Of a stretch of 64,000 nucleotides of DNA, positions 9,445 to 16,860 are shown in pieces. Numbering within the stretch: position 1 is the first letter of the stretch; each line of letters begins with the position of its first letter. Made by a program: the position numbers and the translations under genes. The stretch comes from Oceanobacillus_B kapialis (GTDB lineage: Bacteria > Bacillota > Bacilli > Bacillales > Amphibacillaceae): assembly GCF_042685265.1 (NCBI RefSeq), contig NZ_JBHUMX010000003.1; one strand, 5' to 3'. A model generated the notes under the pieces. The model ran no database searches. It was not told where the DNA came from and saw only the letters and a program-made list of their open reading frames with translations.

Positions 9445-10812
9445 ATGTCACTGATGGAAAACCTTACACCCCTCTTTATTGTAGCGTTAGGGGTTATCGT
9501 ACTACTAATTTTAATTATGAAATTAAACTTAAATACATTTATCTCTTTAATTATTGTTTCCTTTCTCGTTGCCCTTGCATTAGGAATGCCACTGGATGAA
9601 ATTGTTGGCTCCATTGAAGGTGGAATGGGTGGAACACTTGGAGATATTGCGTTAATATTTGGTTTTGGAGCTATTTTAGGTAAGCTGATTGCTGATGCGG
9701 GTGGTGCACAACGTATTGCCCTTACTTTAATTAATAAATTTGGGGAAAAATATATACAATGGGCTGTAGTAATCGCCTCCTTTATTATTGGCGTTGCCCT
9801 ATTCTTTGAGGTTGGTCTTGTTCTGTTAATTCCAATCGTGCATCAGATCGCAAAACAGTTAAAAGTTTCGACGCTATACTTAGGAATTCCGATGATTGCA
9901 GCACTATCTGTAACCCACGGCTTTTTACCGCCACACCCTGGGCCAACTGTTATCGCTCAGCAATACGGGGCAAACATTGGAATGGTATTAATTTATGGGA
10001 TCATTATTGCTATCCCAACCGTTATCATCGCAGGACCACTATTTACCATTGTGGCAAAAAAACTCGTGCCAGATGCTTTTCAAAAAACCGGTGATATTAA
10101 ATCATTAGGTGAGGTAAAGCAATTTAACATTGAAGAAACGCCAGGTTTTGGAATTAGTGTGTTTACAGCCATTTTCCCAGTTATTTTAATGGCTTTTGCG
10201 ACGATTATTGATTTACTGCAAGAGGTCTGGGGAGTTTCAAATAATATAGGCTTTGAAATTATCCATTTGATTGGGGAACCAACCCCAGCATTGCTACTAT
10301 CCGTATTGTTAGCTATTTATACAATGGGAATTGCGCGTCAGATTCCGATGAAAAACGTTATGCAATCAGCAGAAGAATCCATTCGGTCAATTGGTATGAT
10401 GCTTCTCATCATCGGTGGTGGTGGTGTCCTAAAACAGGTTCTTATTGATGGTGGAGTTGGTGATGCAGTAGCAGCATTATTTGAAGGAAGCAGCATGTCA
10501 CCACTTGTACTAGCTTGGTTAATTGCCGCTATTCTAAGAATTTCCTTAGGTTCTGCCACGGTTGCAGCGTTAACAACCGTTGGACTTGTTATTCCTTTAA
10601 TCCAGGGAACTGACGTAAACCTCGCATTAATGGTATTATCTACAGGGGCGGGTAGTGTAATAGCCTCCCATGTTAACGATGCTGGATTTTGGATGTTTAA
10701 AGAGTACTTTGGCTTAACCATGAAAGAAACCTTCTCTACATGGACATTGCTGGAAACAGTCATTTCTGTGGTAGGGTTGGGCTTTATTTTACTACTAAGT
10801 TTATTTGTTTAA
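9445..10812 (+). CDS. gntP: gluconate:H+ symporter
   Basis: 455 aa GntP-family permease with 12-14 hydrophobic segments and the family motifs GFLPPHPGPTVIA and the C-terminal SHVNDAGFWMFKEYF. SD tggagctgaa precedes ATG 9445. It imports gluconate for the flanking kinase; it lies 34 bp after gntK and 15 bp before gntZ. Confidence 0.95.
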   Translation: MSLMENLTPLFIVALGVIVLLILIMKLNLNTFISLIIVSFLVALALGMPLDEIVGSIEGGMGGTLGDIALIFGFGAILGKLIADAGGAQRIALTLINKFGEKYIQWAVVIASFIIGVALFFEVGLVLLIPIVHQIAKQLKVSTLYLGIPMIAALSVTHGFLPPHPGPTVIAQQYGANIGMVLIYGIIIAIPTVIIAGPLFTIVAKKLVPDAFQKTGDIKSLGEVKQFNIEETPGFGISVFTAIFPVILMAFATIIDLLQEVWGVSNNIGFEIIHLIGEPTPALLLSVLLAIYTMGIARQIPMKNVMQSAEESIRSIGMMLLIIGGGGVLKQVLIDGGVGDAVAALFEGSSMSPLVLAWLIAAILRISLGSATVAALTTVGLVIPLIQGTDVNLALMVLSTGAGSVIASHVNDAGFWMFKEYFGLTMKETFSTWTLLETVISVVGLGFILLLSLFV

Positions 10813-10827
10813 AGGATGTGTCAGAAA

Positions 10828-12228
10828 TTGAATACGATAGGTATGTTTGGACTAGGTGTAATGGGTGCGAATCTTGCTCAAAATATGGTAAACCATGGAG
10901 AAAAGGTTGCTGTATATAATTACACACCTGATTTAACAGAGAAATTTACTGCTGCATTTCCAAATGAAAATGCAGAAGCTCATTACGAGCTGGAAAGCTT
11001 TATTGCTTCGTTAGAGAAACCAAGAAAAATTTTCCTAATGGTAACAGCGGGGCCTGTGGTGGACAGCGTAATTCAATCCATGCTTCCTCTTCTAGAAAAA
11101 GGAGATATCATCATGGATGGTGGGAACTCCAATTTCCGGGATTCCAATCGCAGGTACCATGAACTTAAAGATAAAGGTCTTAACTTTTTAAGCGTTGGTG
11201 TTTCTGGCGGTGAAGAAGGTGCCTTAAATGGACCAGCTCTTATGCCAAGTGGCGACAAAGCTGCATATGATCAAGTTGCACCAATACTAGAGAAAATCGC
11301 TGCCCAGGTGGACGGGAAGCCTTGCTGTACCTATCTAGGTAATGAAGGTTCTGGCCACTATGTGAAAATGGTCCATAATGGAATTGAATATGCGGACATG
11401 CAATTGATAACAGAAGCCTATCAGTTCTTACGTGAAAAACTGGGACTTACTGTGGACGAAATTGCAGATGTTTTCAAATCGTGGAATGAATCTGAGCTGG
11501 CGAGCTATCTGATTGAGATTACGAGCGAAATCCTTACACATGTCGATGAGGAGACGAAGCAGCCGACAATTGATGTCATTCTCGATAAATCTGGTTCAAA
11601 AGGTACTGGTAAATGGACAAGTCAGAACGCTTTAGATGTTGGTGTTCCGCTCTCCATTATCACAGAATCTGTATTTGCTAGATATCTTTCTGGATTAAAA
11701 GAAGAGCGTATTCAAGCAGAATCTGAATTATCAGGACCAAAACCAACGGAAGAAGCCATTGACAGAGAAGCTTGGATTAACTTAGTTAAGGAAGCACTTT
11801 TCATGGGAAAAATTACAGCATATGCGCAAGGCTTCCATCAATACAAACAGGCATCTAATGAGTATGGCTGGGACTTAAAGCTAGATCAAATCGCCTTGAT
11901 TTTCAGAGGTGGTTGTATTATCCGGGCAGATATTCTTAACCCGATAAGCGAAGCCTTTCAAACAGATCCTGACTTATCCAACCTGTTGCTTTCCCCTTAC
12001 TTTAAGGAAAAAGCAGGCAACTATCAGCAGGCACTTCGCCAAGTCACAATGAAAGGCATGGAAAACGGTATGTCCTTACCATGCTTTAGTGCATCATTAA
12101 CCTATTATGATGGCTATCGTTCTGCACAAAGTGGAGCCAATATGATCCAAGCACAACGTGATTATTTTGGAGCACACACATATGAGCGAAAAGATAAGGA
12201 TGGAATTTTCCATACGGAATGGTACTAA
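10828..12228 (+). CDS. gntZ: 6-phosphogluconate dehydrogenase (decarboxylating)
   Basis: 466 aa from TTG 10828; in-frame ATG 10816 sits on the SD aaagga itself and is unlikely to be used. Rossmann motif GLGVMGANLAQNM, substrate motif GVSGGEEGA, and the C-terminal RDYFGAHTYERKDKDG are present. It oxidises 6-phosphogluconate to ribulose 5-phosphate in the oxidative pentose phosphate pathway. Fourth gene of gntRKPZ as in B. subtilis, where the gnt-operon copy is GntZ. Cofactor (NAD or NADP) cannot be settled by eye. Confidence 0.95.
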   Translation: MNTIGMFGLGVMGANLAQNMVNHGEKVAVYNYTPDLTEKFTAAFPNENAEAHYELESFIASLEKPRKIFLMVTAGPVVDSVIQSMLPLLEKGDIIMDGGNSNFRDSNRRYHELKDKGLNFLSVGVSGGEEGALNGPALMPSGDKAAYDQVAPILEKIAAQVDGKPCCTYLGNEGSGHYVKMVHNGIEYADMQLITEAYQFLREKLGLTVDEIADVFKSWNESELASYLIEITSEILTHVDEETKQPTIDVILDKSGSKGTGKWTSQNALDVGVPLSIITESVFARYLSGLKEERIQAESELSGPKPTEEAIDREAWINLVKEALFMGKITAYAQGFHQYKQASNEYGWDLKLDQIALIFRGGCIIRADILNPISEAFQTDPDLSNLLLSPYFKEKAGNYQQALRQVTMKGMENGMSLPCFSASLTYYDGYRSAQSGANMIQAQRDYFGAHTYERKDKDGIFHTEWY

Positions 12229-12235
12229 AATAAAA

Positions 12236-12275
12236 AAAAGCCAAGAGTCTGTATGCATCCAGACTCTTGGCTTTT
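12236..12275. terminator. terminator of the gnt operon
   Basis: AAAAGCCAAGAGTCTG and its complement form a 16-bp stem followed by T-rich sequence; the A run upstream makes it usable from both sides. Confidence 0.9.
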
Positions 12276-12375
12276 CTTATTTTTCTCATGATTTCGTAGT
12301 AAACTGAAATTTATTAATAGATTAAACCAGTCTCTTTTTTGAAGACTTTAGTATCCACCCTAGCCTTTTACTCAA

Positions 12376-12543
12376 TTAGCCTTTCCCCGATCGAAAAATC
12401 AATATGATAAGCATGCTTGTATTTAGCTTCCAATCAATAACGCCATTGGCTTTTATTACTGTATTATTTTCATAGGTTTCTTTTCTTATATGATTCATAC
12501 GGTCGTTCGTAATACCTTTATACATATCTAAATGATAATACAC
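12376..12543 (-). CDS. possible small protein (55 aa)
   Basis: GTG 12543 has a consensus SD (agggagg, 7 nt upstream). The product begins with YYHLDMYKG and ends with a short hydrophobic stretch (MLIILIF) before RSGKG. No family recognised. It lies downstream of the twin-leader region on the same strand. The SD is the only strong support, so treat it as tentative. Confidence 0.35.
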   Translation of the reverse strand: MYYHLDMYKGITNDRMNHIRKETYENNTVIKANGVIDWKLNTSMLIILIFRSGKG

Positions 12544-12702
12544 GATGATTCCTCCCTTACGTTGTTTAACTTGTTTCTCAACAACCGGGAAGGCTTCTGG
12601 TCGGCATGGTGACAGACATTCCCCCAAAAGTATACCCTCCTAAAAAGCAGGAATATTTTCAGGTGTTCATACCAATTATTTTTAATTTCTGTTTATAATG
12701 CG

Positions 12703-12847
12703 TGTTCAAAAAGGAGGATATAAAGGACCAAGAAGTTCGAGGCGGCGTAGCTTTGAGTACCGGAACGTATGCAATTAATACGTGAGGAACGCAAAAGTAA
12801 GCCAACGAAGAAATTCGATGTGTCATTTTTACCGGACTTTTTGAACA
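12703..12847. repeat. 145-bp element with 11-bp inverted ends, likely dispersed repeat
   Basis: Ends are exact inverted repeats (TGTTCAAAAAG and CTTTTTGAACA). The interior has an AAGGAGG run just inside the left end, a hairpin ACGTAT-N7-ATACGT, and no ORF. I recall very similar sequences scattered between genes in Bacillaceae genomes, but this was not checked. Candidates are a MITE-like element or a structured RNA gene; a TATAAT lies just before its left end. Confidence 0.6.
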
Positions 12848-12851
12848 ACCT

Positions 12852-12887
12852 CTATACTAAAATCACCTTAATTGATGCATGTAACAT
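12852..12887 (-). CDS. 11-codon leader-type ORF (copy A)
   Basis: ATG TTA CAT GCA ... GTA TAG encodes MLHASIKVILV, behind a perfect SD (GAAAGGAGG, 7 nt spacing). It is paired with an equally long ORF at 13666-13701 in the second copy of a ~100-bp repeat. Both peptides match at M1, A4, V8 and I9. The coding nature is inference. Confidence 0.4.
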   Translation of the reverse strand: MLHASIKVILV

Positions 12888-12984
12888 AATGCAGCCTCCT
12901 TTCACCAGTAGCTATCGCGACATACCTATTAACTCATGAAACAACCTTACCGAACAAGGGTAAGAATGGTTATAACTGTTTTTT
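12885..12984 (-). repeat. diverged direct repeat, copy A (5' leader unit)
   Basis: On the minus strand it shares with copy B (13699-13800) a TATAAY box, TTCTTACCCTTGT, ATGAGTTAATA, GTGAAAGGAGGCTG and an ATG. Conservation of promoter-like, SD and start elements suggests a transcribed, translated leader duplicated around the gene at 13160-13444. Confidence 0.6.
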
Positions 12985-13075
12985 ACGACTTTTGTTCTGT
13001 AGAAATGGGGATGAATAAACTCACAAATTAATTCGAACTCTTAATCATCTGAGGAATGATAATTTAAACAACCAA

Positions 13076-13110
13076 ATAAAAAAACGCCGGAAAATAATCC
13101 AAGCGTCTTT
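13076..13110 (-). terminator. terminator of the CD3324-family gene
   Basis: Minus-strand stem ACGCTTGGA / TCCGGCGT (one mismatch) followed by seven T residues, 50 bp after the stop codon at 13160. Confidence 0.65.
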
Positions 13111-13159
13111 TATCTGCAATTTGTATTTTTATTTATATCGCTAAAGCATAGCAGCCTTT

Positions 13160-13444
13160 TTATCTTCCATTACAAAGGTTGCGCGTCTTATATATAATCT
13201 TTCGAATGCTGTCTGTAGACAAATTATATATCTGCTCTAGCTCATCAAGGGTTGTTCCCTCTTTAGACAACTTCAATATCTCTTCATTACGTTGCGCAAT
13301 GATCTCGCGTGAACCATTCACTTCTCCCCATCCCGCCCGCTGACTCTTGTTCTTGGGGATATAAATCAGTTCTCCCTGGATATATTTCTGCATTTCTTTC
13401 AACAGATTAGGGGGAAGAACCTCTTTTCCATTTTTGTATTGCAC
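13160..13444 (-). CDS. CD3324-family small HTH protein
   Basis: 94 aa from GTG 13444, with SD gaaggagga about 9 nt upstream. The N-terminal LPPNLLKEMQKYIQGELIYIPK, central WGEVNGSRE and C-terminal HTH-like segment (TTLDELEQIYNLSTDSIRKIIY) fit the CD3324 family by recall (Mor/C-type HTH-like proteins, function unknown). A DNA-binding role is likely but not shown. It sits alone between two copies of a leader repeat, the downstream one of which lies past its terminator. Confidence 0.75.
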   Translation of the reverse strand: MQYKNGKEVLPPNLLKEMQKYIQGELIYIPKNKSQRAGWGEVNGSREIIAQRNEEILKLSKEGTTLDELEQIYNLSTDSIRKIIYKTRNLCNGR

Positions 13445-13622
13445 GATTAACGTCCTCCTTCAAAAGGTATCCATTGATTCGGTGTGTAAACAGATTCCAA
13501 TTAATCATTCGTCTTCCTCTCCTTCCTTCCAAATTTTTATAATTTTTAACCATTTATCCTTAAGTATAATCTACTTTTCCCATAACGGAAAGATGCTAAT
13601 TTTCCGAATAATAACTTGATGA
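13445..13622. other. leader region of the CD3324-family gene
   Basis: About 180 bp between the terminator of leader copy B and the GTG at 13444. Apart from the SD at about 13455-13461 I see no ORF or strong hairpin. Confidence 0.4.
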
Positions 13623-13648
13623 TAAAAGGGGTCGCGAAATGCGACCCC
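13623..13648 (-). terminator. terminator after leader ORF copy B
   Basis: Perfect 8-bp GC stem GGGGTCGC-ATTTC-GCGACCCC followed by TTTTAT on the minus strand, 17 bp beyond the 11-codon ORF. A ~150-nt transcript would result. Confidence 0.8.
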
Positions 13649-13665
13649 ATACGTTGGGATTCCCG

Positions 13666-13701
13666 CTAAGCGGAAATCACCTCAAATTCTGCGTAAATCA
13701 T
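13666..13701 (-). CDS. 11-codon leader-type ORF (copy B)
   Basis: ATG ATT TAC GCA ... GCT TAG encodes MIYAEFEVISA with SD GAAAGGAGG at 7 nt spacing, followed closely by a terminator. Same length and spacing as the ORF at 12852-12887. Could be a leader peptide, a tiny secreted or toxic peptide, or a remnant of a longer gene. Confidence 0.4.
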   Translation of the reverse strand: MIYAEFEVISA

Positions 13702-13800
13702 TAATCAGCCTCCTTTCACAAGAGTCTGTCGGTCCGACACCTTTATTAACTCATAGGATAGGCTCCATGCACAAGGGTAAGAATAATTATAATTATTTTC
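13699..13800 (-). repeat. diverged direct repeat, copy B (5' leader unit)
   Basis: Aligns with copy A over about 100 bp with short gaps; best conserved at TATAAY, TTCTTACCCTTGT, ATGAGTTAATA and GTGAAAGGAGGCTG. Between them copy B has TGTCG-GAC-CGACA, a small hairpin not kept in copy A. Confidence 0.6.
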
Positions 13801-13946
13801 TTCCCAGATAATTAAAGTGAAGATTTTCTTCTCCGGCAACTATTAATCTATCTTTTATTTAAGCGCATACACTTTGCCGTTCACGTTTAGCCTCGCATTA
13901 CCCTTGGGTATTCTCACTATAGAGATACTTATAACGGAGGGATAGA

Positions 13947-15011
13947 ATGGAATATATTAATCTAGGGAACTCTGGTCTGCGCGTACCGAAGTATATCTTG
14001 GGAACCATCCCATTCAGTGGCACAAATGGCTTTGAACCCGCAGGAGATGTGAAGGAAGAAGAGGCTCGTAAAATGGTGGACATTGCCTTGGATGCTGGGA
14101 TTAATATGTTTGATACAGCAAACCTATACTCTAGCGGTGATGCGGAAAAAGTACTAGGTGCAGCGATTAAAGGACGCCGTGACGAAGTGGTATTAACCTC
14201 AAAAACAGGCTTCCCTATAGGAGATGGACCAAATGAACAAGGCGCATCCCGTATTCACCTGAAAAACTCCATTGATCAATCATTAGAACGTCTTGGGACA
14301 GACTATATTGATCTTTACTTTGTTCATTTATGGGACGGGCGAACTCCTATTGAGGAAACAGTGGAAACGATGACCGAGCTTGTGAAATCCGGTAAAATCC
14401 GCTATTGGGGTGTTTCAAACTATAGTGGCTGGGCATTAGCCAGAACGGTATCTATTGCCGAACAGCCTGGTTACATTGCGCCAATTTGCCAGCAAATCTA
14501 CTACACACCAGAAGCCCGTGAAGCGGAGTATGAACTACTGCCAGCGGCTAGCGAGCTTGGGATTGGATCCATGATTTGGAGCCCGCTTGGAGAAGGTCTT
14601 CTGACTGGAAAAATTGATCGCAATAACGAAGCACCGAAAAACACAAGACAAGGTGAAGGCTGGCCAGAGCCTTGGGTAATGGATGATGAGCGACTATATA
14701 ACCTAATTGACGCCTTAAAAGAAGTGGCAGAAAACCGCGGGGCAAGCGTTCCGCAAATCGCGCTTTCTTGGATAAAGGGTCGTCCAAATATTGGGCCTGT
14801 CGTGATTGCCGCACGCAATGAAGAACAATTACGGGAGAACATTAATTCCTATGAGATTACACTAACGAAGGAAGAGCACGATAAAATCGAATCCATTGCA
14901 CGACCAGCACCGATTTACCCACTTTGGCATCGTGTGATGGCAGCCATGGAACAAGGATCCCCTTCTGAAATGCCATATTTAGAAGAGTATAAGAAGACAT
15001 TGGGTATTTAA
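13947..15011 (+). CDS. aldo/keto reductase
   Basis: 354 aa, AKR fold with the catalytic tetrad D56, Y61, K86 and H127 (DTANLYSSG, TSKTG, YFVHLWD) and the C-terminal NADPH-binding stretch GPVVIAARNEEQLREN. ATG 13947 follows SD acggaggg. NADPH-dependent reduction of an aldehyde or ketone is expected, substrate unknown; this subgroup resembles YajO/YghZ-type or L-glyceraldehyde-type reductases. Single-gene unit ended by a clear terminator. Confidence 0.92.
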   Translation: MEYINLGNSGLRVPKYILGTIPFSGTNGFEPAGDVKEEEARKMVDIALDAGINMFDTANLYSSGDAEKVLGAAIKGRRDEVVLTSKTGFPIGDGPNEQGASRIHLKNSIDQSLERLGTDYIDLYFVHLWDGRTPIEETVETMTELVKSGKIRYWGVSNYSGWALARTVSIAEQPGYIAPICQQIYYTPEAREAEYELLPAASELGIGSMIWSPLGEGLLTGKIDRNNEAPKNTRQGEGWPEPWVMDDERLYNLIDALKEVAENRGASVPQIALSWIKGRPNIGPVVIAARNEEQLRENINSYEITLTKEEHDKIESIARPAPIYPLWHRVMAAMEQGSPSEMPYLEEYKKTLGI

Positions 15012-15014
15012 GCT

Positions 15015-15047
15015 AAAAAAGCATTGGATCTATCCCCAATGCTTTTT
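15015..15047. terminator. bidirectional terminator
   Basis: AAAAAGCATTGG / CCAATGCTTTTT stem between the reductase (+) and a convergent membrane gene (-). Confidence 0.85.
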
Positions 15048-15048
15048 C

Positions 15049-15264
15049 TTATTCCTTATTTTTATTCCGAACCGAAACAATATGAAACCCTAAATATATT
15101 AAACCAATAAACAATGGAATCAATGGAAAATAATACACCGACATCTTCATAAATGCCAACGGCTTTTCTGGAAGAAGCCATTCCCCATACATGACGATAA
15201 TCCTCACAATAAAAAACATCAGCAGTGATGTTGCAATATAGATTGCTGAAATAACATGATTCAT
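15049..15264 (-). CDS. small membrane protein (71 aa)
   Basis: ATG 15264 is supported by SD gagaggag 8 nt upstream; the preceding in-frame TTG is less well placed. Two TM segments (about residues 4-26 and 42-62) and a basic tail (VRNKNKE). Convergent with the aldo/keto reductase. No family recognised. Confidence 0.65.
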   Translation of the reverse strand: MNHVISAIYIATSLLMFFIVRIIVMYGEWLLPEKPLAFMKMSVYYFPLIPLFIGLIYLGFHIVSVRNKNKE

Positions 15265-15351
15265 CAAGGTATCTCCTCTCTATTCAATCCAACTAATTAT
15301 TTCTCCAATACCAGCATAATATTTTAAAAAGACCGGGGAGGAGAATTGCTC

Positions 15352-16023
15352 ATGTATTATCCTTTTGTTTCAACGTATAGGCAAACACCACCGCAAACGC
15401 GTAATGGGTTAGAGCAAACAATGACAGTGATAGGAAATGGTAGCGCCTCTGTAACACCAAACATGGCGACAGTAGAGATAGGCGTTATGACAGAAAACAC
15501 TTCTCTCACAAACGCACAACAAACGAACGCTACAGTCATGAATCAAGTGATTGAGACTTTATTAAGCCTGGGAGTTGCTCGTGAAAACATCCAAACAGCT
15601 AGCTATACCGTGAACCCTCGCTATGATTTTGTAGATGGTGAACAAATCTTTCGTGGGTACCAAGTGACGAACCTGATCCATGTAACGATTACAGATATCG
15701 AACAAATCGGAAGGATACTAGATGCCGCTGTTGAAAATGGGGCAAACCTTGTGAACAGTATTCAGTTTTCCGTCCAAAATAGTGAACAATACAAACAACA
15801 AGCCCTCCAGGAAGCATTGGCAAACGCTCAAGCAAAAGCGAATGCACTCGCTACTTCCATGCAAGTGAACCTCAATCCAATTCCGCTTAGGATTAAAGAA
15901 ATAACAGAAACGCCTCCAATTCCATTTTCAAAAATGGCCTTATCGGCGGAGGCTGTTGCGACACCAATTGAGCCAGGAGAGCTTGTGATTGACGCTATAT
16001 TGGAGGTGAGATTTCAGTACTAA
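15352..16023 (+). CDS. SIMPL (DUF541) domain protein
   Basis: 223 aa from ATG 15352, with SD ggggaggag 8 nt upstream (TTG 15346 is too close). The SIMPL pattern is seen from about residue 25: VIGNGSASVTPNMATVEIGV, then YTVNPRYDFVDGE and the C-terminal EALANAQAKANALA. No signal peptide is evident, unlike many periplasmic members. SIMPL proteins have poorly known, stress-linked roles; no neighbour points to a pathway. Confidence 0.88.
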   Translation: MYYPFVSTYRQTPPQTRNGLEQTMTVIGNGSASVTPNMATVEIGVMTENTSLTNAQQTNATVMNQVIETLLSLGVARENIQTASYTVNPRYDFVDGEQIFRGYQVTNLIHVTITDIEQIGRILDAAVENGANLVNSIQFSVQNSEQYKQQALQEALANAQAKANALATSMQVNLNPIPLRIKEITETPPIPFSKMALSAEAVATPIEPGELVIDAILEVRFQY

Positions 16024-16075
16024 GAAAGAGCTTGTATCAGAAGCCATCCTTTTTCCAATTGCTATAATTCGCTCC

Positions 16076-16378
16076 CTAACTAGCTGTTTTTTTCCAAATC
16101 CGGATGCGAATCAAATCCTTTATTCCATGAAACACGATATGAAGAACGGCGAGTACAGTTATGATATTAAAAAACGGGTTCTCATAAAAGATCAGCCACT
16201 CCACAAACCAGTCTGCTTCAACAATTCGATTTGCAAAATTACCTAACATGCCATCATTGGGCTCCAAAAAAGTGCCATCAATCAAAACGAAAATAAACTG
16301 CATAACAACAAACCCACCAATGGTGATGACCCAATTCCGTAGCAGCTTTCTTTGCCTTATCTCTTGTTCTTTGTTCAT
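16076..16378 (-). CDS. YfzA-like membrane protein
   Basis: 100 aa; ATG 16378 with SD aaggagag. Two TM helices (about 14-32 and 66-88) separated by an extracytoplasmic loop (LDGTFLEPNDGMLGNFANRIVE broken here as a D-G-T/N-D-G/W pattern), and a basic C-terminus. It resembles Bacillus YfzA by length and pattern, from recall. Function unknown. Confidence 0.6.
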   Translation of the reverse strand: MNKEQEIRQRKLLRNWVITIGGFVVMQFIFVLIDGTFLEPNDGMLGNFANRIVEADWFVEWLIFYENPFFNIITVLAVLHIVFHGIKDLIRIRIWKKTAS

Positions 16379-16498
16379 TTTTCTATCTCTCCTTCCTTTA
16401 GACGGTTATATGTTATAAAAAGTATAATTCGTTATCAACTGCCAAATTCTATGCTAAAGTTAATAATACCAATCCATAAACAACCTGGAGGCCTATTC

Positions 16499-16819
16499 AT
16501 GCAAGAGACCGTATCATTAAGAGACTTAAAGACATTTGTGGAAAAGAAAACAAAAAAGAAAACGATTCTGAAAGTGATATGGAATGAGCAAGAAAAGATA
16601 ACGCTGCTCATCACCCCTAATATGAAAATTAATTCGTTTATAGTAGATGAAAAAGAAGGCTATTTGTTTTATGATGTGGCAGGAAAACCTGTCGAGCAGG
16701 CAATCCCTTGTGTCTTACCTGAATCGGTTATGCTTGGGGATCAGATAACCCTTAGCCAGATGATTATCGTTAATGGTCAGCCTTTAACGAAAGAAGATTT
16801 AGCTTCTTTAAAAGGATAA
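16499..16819 (+). CDS. hypothetical cytosolic protein (106 aa)
   Basis: ATG 16499 has SD cctggagg at 8 nt. The product starts MQETVSLRDLKTFVEKK, is lysine-rich early, has no TM segment and a mixed alpha/beta composition. I do not recognise it. It is divergent from the YfzA-like gene and ends at a bidirectional terminator shared with the cyclase gene. Confidence 0.7.
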   Translation: MQETVSLRDLKTFVEKKTKKKTILKVIWNEQEKITLLITPNMKINSFIVDEKEGYLFYDVAGKPVEQAIPCVLPESVMLGDQITLSQMIIVNGQPLTKEDLASLKG

Positions 16820-16828
16820 ATCCTTATA

Positions 16829-16860
16829 GAAGAGAGGCATTAATTCATTGCCTCTCTTTT
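16829..16860. terminator. bidirectional terminator
   Basis: AAGAGAGGCA / TGCCTCTCTT stem with T run; serves the genes converging from both sides. Confidence 0.8.
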
